Positions 11,522-24,639 of a stretch of DNA of 64,000 nucleotides are shown piece by piece; positions within the stretch are counted from its first letter, which is position 1; every line of letters begins with the position of its first letter. The notes under the pieces were generated by a model, which ran no database searches, was not told where the DNA came from, and was given only the letters and a program-made list of their open reading frames with translations. This DNA comes from Chalciporus piperatus (taxonomy: Eukaryota > Basidiomycota > Agaricomycetes > Boletales > Boletaceae): assembly GCA_038093975.1 (NCBI GenBank), contig JBBPTG010000034.1, forward strand, positions 124,001-188,000, written 5' to 3'. Both the position numbers and the translations under genes were made by a program.

Positions 11522-13885
11522 GAGTGTAACGCAGGATCAGGAGTTACCTTGGTTTGAGTCGCTTTTATCAAGAAGTAGGGCTGTCTCAAGGGACATCATG
11601 AAGGCACCCTGGACACGAGGTCCTTGATCTTCCGAGCAATTTGTCGAGGCTTGACGCCCATTATAACCGGAATCCTCGTGGGTAAAGGACCGATTTACTC
11701 ACATGTCAGGATATATTGGAAGCGGGAGCCATCAATCGTTCTCAGCGTTTGTTCCATCATAAGCTATGATGTTTTGTAATCTCAGAACCCCCCCGTGTGG
11801 CCGTATCACTGAGATGACATACGAACAATGTCCTTGTACAACAGAACATAAAACAATGTTCTGTGTCAGTCGCGCAGTGAGCGTGCGCGATGAGAAAGGC
11901 TGGGCGACAACGCTAGGCTGTGTTTTCCTGTGTCACAGGAGCAGGAAGTCAATCCAAGGAAGGCGTATTCGGTCCAATCGTGAGGAAACCACCTTACCTG
12001 GCTGCGGAGATGGACATGATGGAAGCGCTGGAGGTGGCTGAAGGTGGCTGGAGGTGGCCATACTGTGGATCAAGCCTGAACTTGAAATAGAATGCTCGGT
12101 CATGGCAGGATGACCTGAAGCCTCGGTCTGAGTCTGGGCTCTGAAGATCTGATCACTGGCAAGGTTACGCCGCCCTTTCGCCGCAGGCTGCCTGACAGCA
12201 ACCTGACTCGTGACACCAATGAGATAGATCCAGTCAGAGGTGTGCAATGGCATTCATTGAGTACCCTTCGGTGAGTTAAACTGTCACCAGAAGCACTCAG
12301 AAGCAGTTTGGAGCAACCTCTGCCTGTTCCTTTGGAAATGGAGAGTGGACGGACTCGGCTATGATGCATATGATGGCCCAACACCAACAAACACCAATAA
12401 ACTGAGGCAAGGGTGCAATCTCATCGAAGGCGGTCCAATGCTGAAGCCACGTAGTACAACGCCACTATTCAAGTTGGCTGCCAGGCTACTGGCATTAGCC
12501 GACTCCCCGAGCTGCGAGAGGCGATTCGCTTCCTATGCAGTTGGATCGGATGAAGCTCAAACCCGGAGTGCCCATGGTATGGTCATATCCCCGGATACCG
12601 GACTGCGCCGACATGAGGGTCCCCACAGCCAAAGGACAGGGAAAAGCCGACGAGAATTCGCTCAATACCCAGGAGAGCGCGTTACTCCGCGGGTCAACCA
12701 TTTCACGAATTGTGAGGTATGCGATCACGAGTGTCTGAAGGGGCGCTGAAGTCGTGCGCTGCGTAACTTGCGCTGGTATCTGGCTACCCTGAATCGTAGT
12801 GATCCGAAATGAAGCGACATTGTGCCGTCTGGGTCCGTGGGCCGCTACTAGCTCGAGATCGGAAGTTCATCCCTAGAGGATCTTTGTCGCCTGCATTCAT
12901 TGCATTCATTGACTCCTTGGTGGAAACAAGTAGTTCTTGGTCGTGATCGGAATGTTCGATCGGACGACTCCCTGGAAGAGGAAAATCGATCCAGTTAGCC
13001 CCACCGTCATGCATCAGAGAATTTCTGGTAAGAGAGATTGCGACGCTATGAGCATCAATCGTGTTGATCTGGGGATTTAACTTGGTTTGATCTCAGAACT
13101 CAAGATGCTGGTTGAGAGCGCGAGAAGTGCTCGCTTCTTGCGCTCTTCACCAGTGTCGATGAGCGTGAAGAATCAAGAGTGTCAGTTTCTGTGGATAGCC
13201 ATCGCACGCTCCAAGGACACGAGTCGGCACCCAAACGGCAACATCTGTGTTCTCGTGAATGGTGACATATCATATGCGCCTGATGTTTGCGGGGTCGGAC
13301 GGACGGTCGAAATCTTCCCAAGGGTGCGGTTAGATGTCCCCTGGCCGATGATAGAATCTAGAAACGGGGGTGCACGACCTGTATACGTTAATGTAATTGC
13401 TGGCACACTCGAACTGAGAGGTCTCAATTATTTTCACCTTCGAAGCCACAAGTGCTACGCTCATGCTCTTAGGCCAATGAACATTTGGGCTATGTTGTTG
13501 GAAGTTGCGGCCTGGGGCGAAACCAACATCTGTGATGTCAAGGGCCATCTTGATGAAAGATAATTTCAACCGAGACAAACGTACCCGGCTGGAGGACGGG
13601 AATGGAAGTAAATTAAATGTCCCGAGACCCATCAACAATCAACTGAGACAATGGCTCGGTCTGTCCGCGTCACAGCCTGCGGTGGCCGTCATTGACGAGG
13701 ATGTCGTCTGAGTTGAGTTTTGTAGACGAGTAGAGAAAACTAACAAGCTAGTAGTAGTAGTGGTAGTACTACCCTACACCCGAGCCGGAACACTGTCGGA
13801 GATTGAATTACTCACCTTGTCCCGCTCGCCCCACACACAGCGTCACCGAACCGTGACCTCGTCGCGCTAAGCGCGTCCATCCACC
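11522..13885. other. Gene-poor 2.4 kb stretch
   Basis: No open frame here carries a recognisable domain or consistent splice pattern. The longest (13087-13563, + strand, 158 codons) has no family resemblance and unremarkable composition. A small imperfect repeat of ggaggtggct occurs three times near 12030-12058. The stretch covers the upstream regions of the membrane-protein gene (-) and of the Spt7 gene (+) and may hold degenerated sequence. Confidence 0.5.
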
Positions 13886-16800
13886 ATGAATGTAAGCATC
13901 CACACAACGCTGAACACGGCGAGCTCATCATACCACTCGGTTTAGAACCTCCTCAGGACCTTGACCGAGAGTCAGGTCCAGGCGACTCCTGACCTGAAGC
14001 TGCTGTTAAACGCAGTCAAGGATGCCAGGGTATGCAAAGCTATCAGTATGCCACAACCCATCCCTCACGTATGCTACAGCGCCAGGGGTACGACAACAAA
14101 ATGACCGATCCATTCTACGAATCACTCGAGGGGCTATTACACGACCTGCGAACAGTCACTATGGCGCGTGTGACCTTGCCCCAATACTCAGGACTCGCTC
14201 TTATAACTTTGAACAGGATAACCACGATGCGGAAGCATTCTTGAAACCAGTTGCAAAGTCGGATGTCCCAGATTACTATGACGGTGCGCCATAACTCAGC
14301 TTCTTACCACGCCCTCACCTGACATCGACTATTTCTCCTCCCCGGGTTGACAGTGATATCCAACCCTATGGATTTGCAAACAATGCTGAGGAAGGTCAAG
14401 GCGAAGCAGTACAAATCTAAGCGCGAATTCAAGGATGACCTTGACCTCATCTGGAACAATTGCTTTACTTATAACGCGACGGAGGTGAGTATCCTCGACA
14501 TTTCTTTCTTCACTACTCAATTATCTTTTCATTTGCTCATTTCTGTATTTCGCATGTCTCACATCGCCGCCACCTGTACCCTCTGATAGGATCACCCTCT
14601 TCGTCCGTGCGTGGTGCGCTTGAGGGCGAAGGCCGAAAGACTCCTCGCAAACATAACAGACCGTAAAGACCGAATCGACCCCTACATACCCCCAGACTTC
14701 AGTTCTTCTCCCTCTCGACCGGTCGCACGCCCCAAAATCAATGGATTCTCAACACATGATCGCATAAAGCCATTCTCTACTTCGCAATCCCAGTTGAGCT
14801 CTGCTGCTGGAACCCGACCATCTTCGTCGAATGGCATACGACCTACCCATACCACCTCTGCCAAGAAGATGCGAACGGGTGTCCCATTCGGGGATACACC
14901 TGCATTTGTCCGTACCCCTGAAGGAATGGCGACATTTCGATCCTTTGATAGCGACCTGGAAGGAGGCCAAGATTTCGTGGGGAGACTACGGAGTTATGTC
15001 GTGACACCGGAATGGGAAAGCGAGAGTGAGGAGGAGCAGGGACCGAGCAGCGTCAAGCTAGAGGATGCCGGGGAGAAAAGAAAGCCACTGTGAGTAACTC
15101 GCAATTCGCTCCCAGACCAAACCTTAGGGCTTCCATCTCCTTCTCTCAACTATCCAGCAATGGTACCCGCCACCGTCCGCGTAAACGTCTGCGACTTACG
15201 CCTTCAACTTCCGATGACGAATACGCCACCGGAGAGAGCAGCAGAAGTGCCACCGAGTTATGGTGGATTGCAGCCCAGTCCGATGCATTACTCGCCAACG
15301 GCCTTCCACCCCTACCTCGATACCCCCCTTCGACATCTTCCTCGACGAGTCACCCGACGCTTCAGATCAAGGTCGAATCAAGTCCATCGAAGCCACGTAG
15401 GCGTAAGCGCCTAAAGAATGGCAAATCGCCCTCTGGGCCTCCAAACACCCTGCTTGGTATCATGAACTCCAATCTCAGAACGTTGAAACGGGTCCGGAGA
15501 ACGCATGTCAAGTTTTCTGCGCTAAACGCCAACGCTGAAGATGGTGCTGGGATGGGGGCAGATGAACTCCCAGAAACCGCGGAAGAAGACCCTGTCGACG
15601 AATTTGTTGACGAGAGACCATGGAAAACGCTGGTAGGACTGAAGGGCGAGGATGTAGAGGGTGGTATAGAGCTGGGAGGCGATCGATCGGGACATTGTTT
15701 GCGATGGATGAATGGCAAGGTTCTAGAGCACGCTGGATTTCAGGGTGAGTACTCTGAACTTGTTGTTGGAGTATTCTTCACATTCGTGCTTATGACTCAC
15801 ACCTGATTTGTGAGCAGGTAGTTCTAGTGCAGCTCTAGATGTTTTAACAGGCGTAACCTCTGAGTTTCTCCTGAACGTTGGTCGAACGCTGAAATTCCTC
15901 TGTGACAAGTACGCAAGGACCATGACGCCTGAGGTGAGATATTCGTCTTTCCATTTTCAGGACAGTACTGACTTTGGTCACGACGAAACTAGGAAATCGT
16001 TCTCCATACCCTTTTCGAATCCGGGATCACGAAAGTTCAAGACCTCGAGCGGTACATCCAGGATGATATCGTACGGCATGGCGCACGGCTGGCGGACCTG
16101 GAGAAGAAGCTCGTCAATGCCTATCGCGAAGCAACATCTGTCGACGTTCTCGACGATGACGCATTGTTTGGTGGAGGCTCAGAGGATGAGGAGTCGGAGA
16201 CGCCATTTGCGATGGGCTTGGGTGGATTCTCGGAAGCGTTCGAGGAAGATTTCTTTGGACTGAAAGCACTAGGAATCGCAGAAGAGCTCGGAATGTCCAG
16301 CTTGAACATACCCAAGAAACTATTGAAAGGCAAACGGGGAGGTGCATCAGGCGCTACCAAGTATGTTTCTCGATCTCGAATGTCGACCCTTGATTGCTCA
16401 ACGGTTGCGATGCGACAGGTTAAACCCGGCGGAACCGCCACCTCCTTACCCTCCGCCTCCGCCTTTCGTACCTATCACGTCCAGGAACGTGGAGGGACAG
16501 ATAGGGTTGCTCAAACCGTACTATCAAGAGCGAATTTCTTCTCAGGCGACGTCGACGCCGATACCTCCCACTATCCCTGGTATGCCGCTCTTTCCATCGG
16601 CCACTGGAGTGCCTATACCAAACATGGGACCGATGGGTATTCCAGGTCCTGTCCCTCAACCCGTCGTGGTCACACTCCCAGACGACCCACCACTGCCTTC
16701 CCAAGCCAAGTTGGGCCCCATCGGACAAGTGATGAAGAGCGGACAGTCGACGGGCGCTGTGAAGAAGAAAGCCAAGACGACGGCAGGGCCTCCTCCTCCT

Positions 16801-17043
16801 CCTCAGCCATCCAAGGACGTCGTTCTACCACTTCCGCCTGGTTTGTTGTCGTTGAAACCGGAGGGTGTGCCTATGGAGCCTTTGAAGACGTTCGATCCTG
16901 GGTCTTTTGGAGAGGGTGGTGGGGGTGGGGAGAGGAGGGGCGGCTCAAAGGCACCGATGCCTCCGTCGGGCGTTGGTGGGGGTGGGAACAGCGTGAAGAA
17001 GAAGGCGGTGGATTTGCCGCCTGTGATCGCGGCCAGTGCATGA
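13886..17043 (+). CDS. SPT7: SAGA complex subunit Spt7-like (bromodomain plus histone fold)
   Basis: Scaffold subunit of the SAGA histone acetyltransferase coactivator. ATG 13886 is followed after one codon by an intron, giving [18 protein letters not shown]. The bromodomain is spread over three exons: [22 protein letters not shown], then [20 protein letters not shown] with [19 protein letters not shown], then [18 protein letters not shown]. It keeps the NPMDL motif and the acetyl-lysine-contacting N of YNA. A later exon ([32 protein letters not shown]) is a histone-fold segment like that of Spt7/Bromo_TP proteins. A long Pro-rich tail ends at TGA 17041-17043. Introns include 14168-14218 and one ending just before base 16420. 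Domain order matches fungal Spt7. The assignment is strong at domain level; SAGA membership is inferred from orthology. Confidence 0.85.
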
Positions 17044-17522
17044 GCGTTGGACCCTCGAGTCGGGTCACCTTCAGCCAAGTTGTACCTGTTGCTTTGGCTG
17101 GCGCTCGTCGATCCATCCCCCCCCCCCGTTTTTTACACAGTGCGTTTATTACGACTACTAGATTGCTGTCGCTTTTTGGAGATCGGGTTACTCGAGGATA
17201 CCTGTAACATTATTAGGATTGTTATTCAGATTTCATCCGGACCATGGTGGAACGTGGACGTCGGACGTTTAGAAGAAAAGGTGATGTGCGAGATAGCTGC
17301 CCTCCATCAGCCTGCTTGGACTGCGCCAACATTTCGTGAGCAGTGAGTATGATGCGCCATTCACGAAATGTTATCTACAGGAAGCGTAACATGCGATGAG
17401 TCGTGAACGAGCAGTGGACTACCAAATCGGAGATCCCGAGATAGAGAAAGATCAGAAAGCGGAGCAGAGAGCACGAAAGCAAAGCCTGGCATAACGCCTC
17501 AAACCCCAAAACACACAACACA
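17044..17522. other. Intergenic stretch between convergent genes
   Basis: 479 bp between the stop of the Spt7 gene and the stop of the Zn2Cys6 gene. It contains a run of cytosines near 17120-17130 and otherwise probable 3' UTR. No coding signal seen. Confidence 0.5.
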
Positions 17523-20500
17523 TTAGAACCCAAGTTGCTCCACGAAACTCTGCCAAGCCGAATCGAGGACCATGCCATCAGGTTGAACCGCCCCGCCGGG
17601 CCCACCACCATTGACATGCGAATGAAACGGTTGTGGTTGAGCCGGGGGAAACGTATTCAAAGCCATATGCGCGGTGTGGCAACGCGAACTTGAAGCGTCG
17701 ACACACATCGCGTGAGCGGTTTGGTCGAGTTGGAGTTGTGTGTCCATGCATTGTGTATCCACCAACGAATATGAGAATTGTGCGGGGGGAGTGTAGTTAG
17801 GGACGTCGACGGCGGGGAACGGGGCTTGGAAGTCGCCAAAGGTTTGCATGTCTTGAATGATCCGGGGGTGGATGCTCAATGATGTGGGGTCGAATGGGGA
17901 GCCTGAGGTTGAAGGGTAATTTGGGATCGAAGGAGTGATGGCGTCCGACGAGGCGGTTCGGGAACTTGAAGGTGAGGATGCGTTGCTAGAATTGTTGGAG
18001 ATGAGAGACGTCGAACCACCACCGACTCTGTCGAGTTCGGCGCGCGAGAGGACGCCGTCTACGTGTGGATGATCGACTGTTTCGTGGCCTTTGCGCCATA
18101 TCTTGGTGACGGGTTCCTGGCCACGATGTTCACGATCAAAGCCCACAGACAGAGGATAGGAGAAACACACCAAAAAGACGGAGGCAATCTTTGTCGTCGG
18201 GGCCGCCCTTTTGAATACCTCGTACACCACGTCGAGTTCATGTAGAGATGACGCAGCCAGACTCGAATTAGGTGCTCTGGTCACGATCATGCACATGACG
18301 ATCTGCAGGAGGAAATTAGCCTGTTCCGGAGTGCATGACCATGCTTCATACTCACAGCAGCTGAAAACGATTGAGACCAGAAGATATTCATCCTTGCCAT
18401 CACATCTGGCATTCTTTCCACGGCAACTGAATGACCGATGATCAATCGCCATGCAGACCGATACATGGCCATGACAGATGGTCCATATTTGTGCTTCAGC
18501 AGATTGTTCGGGGACTCTTGCAACGCTTGCGCGAAATAGCGTCGATGGATATTGAGGAGTGCTAGCGAACATTAGACAGGTACATACATGTGGCAGCCGT
18601 ACTGTGCTGTGACTCACTTAACTCTTTCATCGTGAGCACGAGGAGCCCTTGCAGCTCAGAGTGAACATCAGCTTGGTCCAACTCACGACCGTGTTTTTCC
18701 TTCGGACATTTGAGTTGTAAATGGAATGGGATCGGGAAGTCGCGGATCTTCTTGTCAAGGTCCAGGATCGTCTTGTAGTTTGGTATCTTCGCTCCAAATG
18801 CAGCGACTAAAACGTCATGTAACAAGCTGGACCACCTCCAGGACCACGCGTGCCCTGTTAGAGTCATCAGAAGAGCCGGCCACTAACTCACTAACCAAAA
18901 CCAACTCACAACCCAACTCTAATTCACCTTTCTCATTCCTCACTGCAAACTCGTCTTCGGGATAAGGCACGTCTATCCAGTCTTGCGAAACAGTTGGAGG
19001 ACGCCCGGTTCCGAAACTCTAAAGGTCATGGCCTGTCATGTATTATTCATGGGAGGAGTCCCAAAGCTTACCACAAACGTATCCATCATGAAGATCTGCC
19101 AGAAGATCTCACTACGCTTCCGAACTTGATCTTTGTCTAGCTGGAATCGTGCACTGTGTAGGTCTTATCACCGCAAGCATTAGCTTGAAGTGACGAAGAT
19201 ACATTGTAGCAAAACGCACGGAGTCCCATCTGTACAGGGGTGAGAGTAGGCTTGGGCAAACACAACTGGTACTGACTTTATACGCAAGTTTTACCGCTAC
19301 GCCGAGGAAGACATAGGTTCGACTTGGATCCATTTCCAAATCACTGCACTCGAGGTATCGTACGTTGTTGAGCTGCTAGAGCTTGAGCAATGTTGACATC
19401 AGCCTTGAGAGACTCGATGCATACCACTGCCTGAACTGTGTGCAAAGTTGTAGTTTTAGAAGGTGATTGAAAGCCCAGCGACACGCGAGATAATATGTGG
19501 TAATCGTAAGCTTCAATGTTATAAGCGGGTCGGTTGAAATCAAACAGTGATGCGAGCGCAAAAACGCTGAAAAGAAGGGACAGCGCATGAGGTCCAGGGA
19601 TCGATTCGTATGATCTGTGAAACAAAGATAAGTTTGCAGCAATTTGTGACAATCAACCTACGGACTCTGCACGATAGACACTCCCTAGTATCTCGTCAAA
19701 CAATTCGTGGCGTGAGAGGGGACTCCATCTGAGGAAGGAATGAGCTCGTATCTCAAGCAGCAAGACAGGATCCACCGACAGCGTTTTTCTCCACTCTAGA
19801 TATATCTCACACAAACGGACAGCTTCTGATAAAGGTGGACGAGAGCTCATCACGAGTTTCCCGAGCTCATCGTCGACCAGTTCAGAATCACTTTCGACGT
19901 TCCAGGCATCTATAATACGTCGTGAGAGCCGGGATAATTGAAGATTGTTTGCCAGTGAAGAGCGCGAAGTTTCCTGCAGGGAAGGCTAAATAGTTAATTG
20001 TGTGTGAAGTTATGGAAAAATGACCTCCATTACCTGGAAGAGATACTAGAGAGAACAAGAAGATCGTTAGAGTGTCGGTGACTAAAATGGAGACACGATG
20101 ATGCTTACTTCCGATCTAGCTGTGCTGCTCATAAAGGTAGTCTCGCCTCGCGTGCCGATGGAAAGCGTCCCTATCACGACTGAGTACATCTCCACGCAGG
20201 TAGATAATTATCAAAGTACCAAAAGCATCGATGGTATGATCGCCCACAGACTTTGCAGAGGTAGATGGTCCTTGTGATGCCGGTGAATCCTCTTCTATGG
20301 AATTCTGAGAAACGACCGAGATAGTTCCCGTTAATAAGGGGTGCTGGTCGATGTGTGCTTCTGCGTGCGCATTCCTAAGGGCGTCTTCGAGCTCACGGAT
20401 GCGCGCGGACATAATTTCGACCTTGGTATGTAATTCTTCTGTGTTTGCAAGGACCAGGCTGTGGAGACAGTATGTTACAAGGTGCTCCAGCTAGGAGTGT

Positions 20501-20861
20501 AAGGAAACCCACCGATTGCCTTTCCCTGTAGTCAAAGATCCTTTGGGGTGGGCTTAAGCATGAACATGACACTCCATTGCTCGTGTCGTTACCGTTTGGA
20601 CATATGGGGGCACATCCACGTTTGAGGCAATTCTCGCAAGGAACCTGGGGACTGCGTTACGTGAATGGAGTGAAGAATCGAGAAAATGGCAAACCTTGCG
20701 GTCACAACGCAGCTTCATGCTGCAGGTACGTCAACACGGCGCTCTATTAGGAGACCAGCTTCGACATACCGTCTGCATTCCGCGCAAGATGTAGCTACGC
20801 GCCCAGGCTTCTTGCGCTCTTTTTGTGCCGCGGGGACATCTGCTTCTGAGCCTCTGGTCAT
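17523..20861 (-). CDS. Zn2Cys6 fungal transcription factor
   Basis: Many-exon minus-strand gene. The N-terminal zinc cluster is split by two introns: ATSCAECRR, then MKLRCDRK, then VPCENCLKRGCAPICPNG, giving the six cysteines of a Gal4-type binuclear cluster. ATG 20861 (MTRGSEADVPAAQKERKKPG) gives the short basic leader usual before the cluster; a second ATG lies 12 codons upstream. A coiled-coil-like dimerisation segment follows (ARIRELEDALRNAHAEAH). The middle exons contain helices of the fungal-specific regulatory region (for example KIPNYKTILDLDKKIRDF; HALSLLFSVFALASLFDF). The Ser/Pro-rich tail ends SAWQSFVEQLGF, TAA at 17523. The gene is divergent from a P450 gene, so it may regulate it or share its signals; this is inference from position only. 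It probably acts in the nucleus as a dimer. Confidence 0.82.
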
Positions 20862-21425
20862 ACGGGTTTCTGAAGATAGTAGGAGAGAGAGCAGCAATAT
20901 CGTACTCAGGGGTAGGGAGAGCGGTACAATTTGGCAGAAACTGCCACGCAGTCATTTGGGCAATCATCAATTGGTCAGCTTTGCAATTTGGAAGGCTGTG
21001 AGACTCTGAAAGTGAAACTGCACAAGGCGGTAAGTACAAATGACTGTAATATCAGTTATTACACTTTCAAGTTATTGCCTAGCCTGTGTACCACACTTTT
21101 ATTCCTGATAGATCGCTCACGCAGCAATTTGGTGCAGCGGGATCGAGTCCGATCGAACTGTCACTGTTCATGCCAGTCAGCAACTTTAAAGTGCAACATG
21201 TCAACCCGTTATGTTCTACTCCTATTTAGTGCCAGAGTTTGTTTCTTCGAGTCTTCTTGGCTCAAGCTCAAGCCTCTTAAACAGCATTTGGTTACCCGGA
21301 GAGTCACCGTTGTAGCTCGACAACCATTTGCGCCCATGGCAGTGTTCCGTCGGCATGCCCCTGGGAGTCCGGGACTATATAAGTACGTCAATGATAGATC
21401 ACTCGGGACCTCCATACTTTGCAAA
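20862..21425. promoter_or_regulatory. Shared upstream region of divergent transcription factor and P450 genes
   Basis: 564 bp lie between the start codons of the Zn2Cys6 gene (-) and the P450 gene (+). A TATA box sits on the P450 side. No Zn2Cys6 binding pair (CGG inverted repeat) stood out to the eye. The stretch is less GC-rich than the coding exons around it. Confidence 0.45.
21375..21382 (+). promoter_or_regulatory. TATA box of the P450 gene
   Basis: The sequence ctatataa lies about 45 bp upstream of ATG 21426, a usual position relative to a fungal transcription start just before the start codon. Confidence 0.5.
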
Positions 21426-23519
21426 ATGAGTTCCCAATTGCCAGTGGCGAACATCTCAGTACTCACTTACGGGATTGCAGGCGCAGCAGCCATTATCGTC
21501 ATCTCAAGGCTAGCGAACCGCCCCAATGTGCGTCGAGTGGACAAAACGACTATTATTTCCTAACCTTTCCTTGTCCAACCAGCTCGACGCAATCCCGACT
21601 TTTGGATCCACAAGCTGGCTTGGATCATGGCGGGATGGATTCAGGTCTTTCACGCAAGGGCCAAGGATAATTCAAGAAGGGTACAGGAAGGTAGATTGGA
21701 TAATTTGCCACCAACTTGTTGGCATGCACTTATATTGTTGCAGTACAAGGGTACAACATTCAAGATAGCAGAACCTCACCGTTGGCTGGTCATCGTAACT
21801 GGCCGCAAGCAACTGGAAGAGTTGCGAAAGGCTCCCGACGATGAGCTGTCTTTCATGGAATCCCTAAATGACGTGAGTGGGTAAAGGTCAAGATTCCCGC
21901 GATAACATTGAAAGGTATTGGCAGAGTATTGCCGTTGAGTACACGTTGGGGCGCCAGATCCATGTCAATCCATATCACGTCGAAGTTGTTCGCTCGCAAC
22001 TTACTCGCAACATCGGTGTCCTGTATCCTGAAATACGGGATGAGATCGTGAACGCATTTGATGACGCACTGGATCTCGAAGGAAACGGTATGAGTGAGCA
22101 TCGATGTCTACCACTCGCTAATGTGTGAACGTACAGAATGGAAGAGTGTACCAGCAGTGAGCACGATCCAAAAGGTAGTTTGCAGGACGAGCAACAGGTT
22201 GTTTGTCGGCCTTCCTCTGTGTAAGCTTCCAATATTACTCTTTTCACGGATTCTTATATCACGCTAGGTCGAGACCCTGACTGGATAGATCTCAACATTC
22301 GGTACACCATCGACGTCGCCACAGGAGGGGCTATCATCGGACTCTTCCCGAAATTATTCAAACCGTAAGTTGCTGCTGCATGTTTCAAGACCTGGGCTAA
22401 ACATAGCGATAGCCTTGTTGCTCGTTTTATCACGAGCGTTCACCGAAACACCAAGCGTGGGATTAAGCTCGTTGGGCCAATGATTGAAGAACGCCTGAAA
22501 TACTTGAAGGAGTACGGTGATGATTGGGCCGACAAACCTGTTCGCGAAACGCTCAGTTTCCCGAACAGACAACTGACCCTCACATTTGCAGAACGATTTT
22601 TTGTCTTGGTTGCTGGAGGACGCAGAAGGTCTAGAACGTTCGGTAGAGTCCTTGACAACTCGCATATTAGTTGTCAACTTTGCCGCTATTCATGTGAGTG
22701 TGGCAATCATGTTCATCGTATTTAACGCCTGGCTCATCGACTCGTGGTATAGACTTCTTCCATTGTGCGTAATGCTGAATATACACCAATGCTGATCGAC
22801 TCTGACTGATGTCCATCAGAGTTTCGGCCACGCACTCTTTTACCTCGCGGCGAATCCCCAATATGTCGGGGCCCTCCGGGAGGAAGTCGAAGCCATCGTA
22901 GAGACAGAAGGATGGTCGAAAGCATCAATGGGTAAGATGCGCAAGGTGGACAGCTTCTTGAAGGAGTGCCAACGCATGGAGGGAATTGGTTCATGTAAGC
23001 GCCCCCGTTCTCGCCCTCAGGCGCATTTACAAGAGGCATCCATTAGTATCTCTTGGACGAAAGGCCATGAAGGACTTCACATTCTCAGACGGGACGTTCA
23101 TTCCAAAAGGGACCATTGTGACTGCGCCTTCTCGAGGATTGCATCGTGACGACGAGTTTTACGAAAATGCCGAGACTTTCGATCCTTTCCGGTTCGCTGA
23201 TATACGGGAAGAGGATGGAGAGGGTGTGAAGCATCAATTCGTCTCGACCTCCATTGAATACTTGCCTTTTGGACATGGCAAACATGCATGGTAAACACTA
23301 TCCACGGCCCCTCTTTCGTCTTTGCGCTTGACTTTCTCTTCCGATAGCCCTGGCCGTTTCTTCGCTGCAAACGAGCTCAAATCAATGCTGGCACACCTCG
23401 TCGTGACGTATGACGTCAAATTCGAAAACAACGCAACCCGCCCACCCAGTTTGTGGATGAGCACCGCAATTATGGCCGACCCCAGTGCCAAGGTGATGTT
23501 CAGGAAGAGGGCTGACTGA
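21426..23519 (+). CDS. Cytochrome P450 monooxygenase (CYP512-like)
   Basis: Heme-thiolate monooxygenase, probably ER-anchored by the N-terminal hydrophobic helix (ISVLTYGIAGAAAIIVISRLA). The gene has about ten exons. Joins that keep the frame give PTFGSTSWLGSW, YKGTTFKIAEPHRWLVIVTG, an I-helix region (VVNFAAIH), ANPQYVGALREEVEAIV, the ExxR-containing segment, FTFSDGTFIPKGT and the heme loop FGHGKHA|CPGRF split by an intron, with the ligand cysteine in the last exon. An apparent frame problem near 22990 is solved by an intron ending at 23048, giving GIGS-LSLGRKAMKDF. TGA is at 23517-23519. The gene appears complete. The family resembles basidiomycete CYP512-type enzymes, several of which oxidise triterpenoids; the subfamily is recalled, not computed, and the substrate is unknown. 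Confidence 0.85.
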
Positions 23520-23819
23520 GTGTTGTTTTCTTGTTGTTTCTTTTCTGTCTGTTCACGTTTCTTTCTGTGTTTTATGTATGTATACGGTCTGCAATCGGAG
23601 TCTAATTTCGGGGAAATCGTTCTGGTTTGACGGGCCCGACTTTGTCCATCTCTCTGCGGGCCTGTCTGGCGAGGACAAGGTCCTCGATCCTCGGAAGTAC
23701 TTCATCGATCTTTGCAGCTTGTTCCGCTGCTCGGACGAGCGAGCATGACAGATGGTTTGAATCTGTTCTTCTTGCATGGTGCTGTAATTGATTTACTTAT
23801 CGTTTCAACATCAGCATCC

Positions 23820-24189
23820 TGGAGAGCCCCAAGTATGCAATGATGCTTGCTTCGAAGGACTTCCAGGATGGAGAATATCAATCGACGCCACACAATGGTA
23901 TGCGCCCCTTCGGAAGATCATTGTTCGCTTGTGCCCACGATGCCTCAGTGAGTGAAATAGTATTCAAAGGCGACTCTGGCCATCCAATACGTGTCATGTC
24001 AGTTCTACCCAGAGAAGCTGTACACGACGAACGGAGCGTAAGTATAGTCTCTGTCAGACTCCCGCTCAGATGATCGAATCAGATACTCTACCGCGGAGGC
24101 ATTCTTCATCGATCAAGCAGAGTCTTACGTCCTACAATTCTGGGATACAAATGACTTGCTTGCCTTGTTGGACGTGGCAGAGAGGTGAC
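23820..24189 (+). other. Possible small or broken gene
   Basis: Joining an exon that ends near 24039 to one starting near 24084 gives a continuous run reading TLAIQYVSCQFYPEKLYTTNGA followed by YSTAEAFFIDQAESYVLQFW and DTNDLLALLDVAER, with a stop at about 24189. The donor (gtaagt) and acceptor (aatcag) are good and the peptide looks protein-like. An in-frame stop lies just upstream of the first exon, so either an intron precedes it or the gene is broken. I do not recognise the family. Confidence 0.3.
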
Positions 24190-24639
24190 GCGTGATGTCT
24201 CACAAGCGTTCCACCGCGGGGAATACACGTGCAAGGATGCTTCTTATGCCATCGAATTCGAAAACTGACCCCATGTTTAAGGTTTGACAACTTGATGTCA
24301 TCCCATCGTGTTTCTATTGATCCATACATTGCAGTTGGAAGTCGGCCAGAGAGAGAGAGAAGCGTCTCTTCTGCCTCATGGAGAACTTGCGGTCCTTGAC
24401 TCTCAGTGTGGGGCCATTTCGGTAAAAGTTACTTGCCTGTCGTGGGATGGGCTGAGGCGTCTGTTCGTTGTCAGCTGGCTCGTCCGTCTGCGAACCGGAT
24501 GTCAAGTTCATCTCGAAGAGGATCGCCAAGTTCTTGGGTTGATTCGATTGGACTGCCGAGTTTCATTCTTCGCTTCATGCCACCACATTCGTTGCTCTAA
24601 CATTCCTTACACTCCGGGACTTTCAACCTTCTAAGTGCT

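Noticed and set aside
13087..13563. 158-codon frame as a gene in the gene-poor stretch.
   Set aside because: No domain, no splice support and overlapping frames of similar length on the other strand.
16164..17207. 347-codon plus-strand frame in the Spt7 gene.
   Set aside because: Only its first part is the true exon; after the donor near 16361 it reads through an intron and the wrong frame of the Pro-rich exon.
22490..23050. Frameshifts in the P450 gene.
   Set aside because: Each frame change coincides with a valid GT..AG intron; the last is solved by the acceptor at 23048, so the gene is intact.
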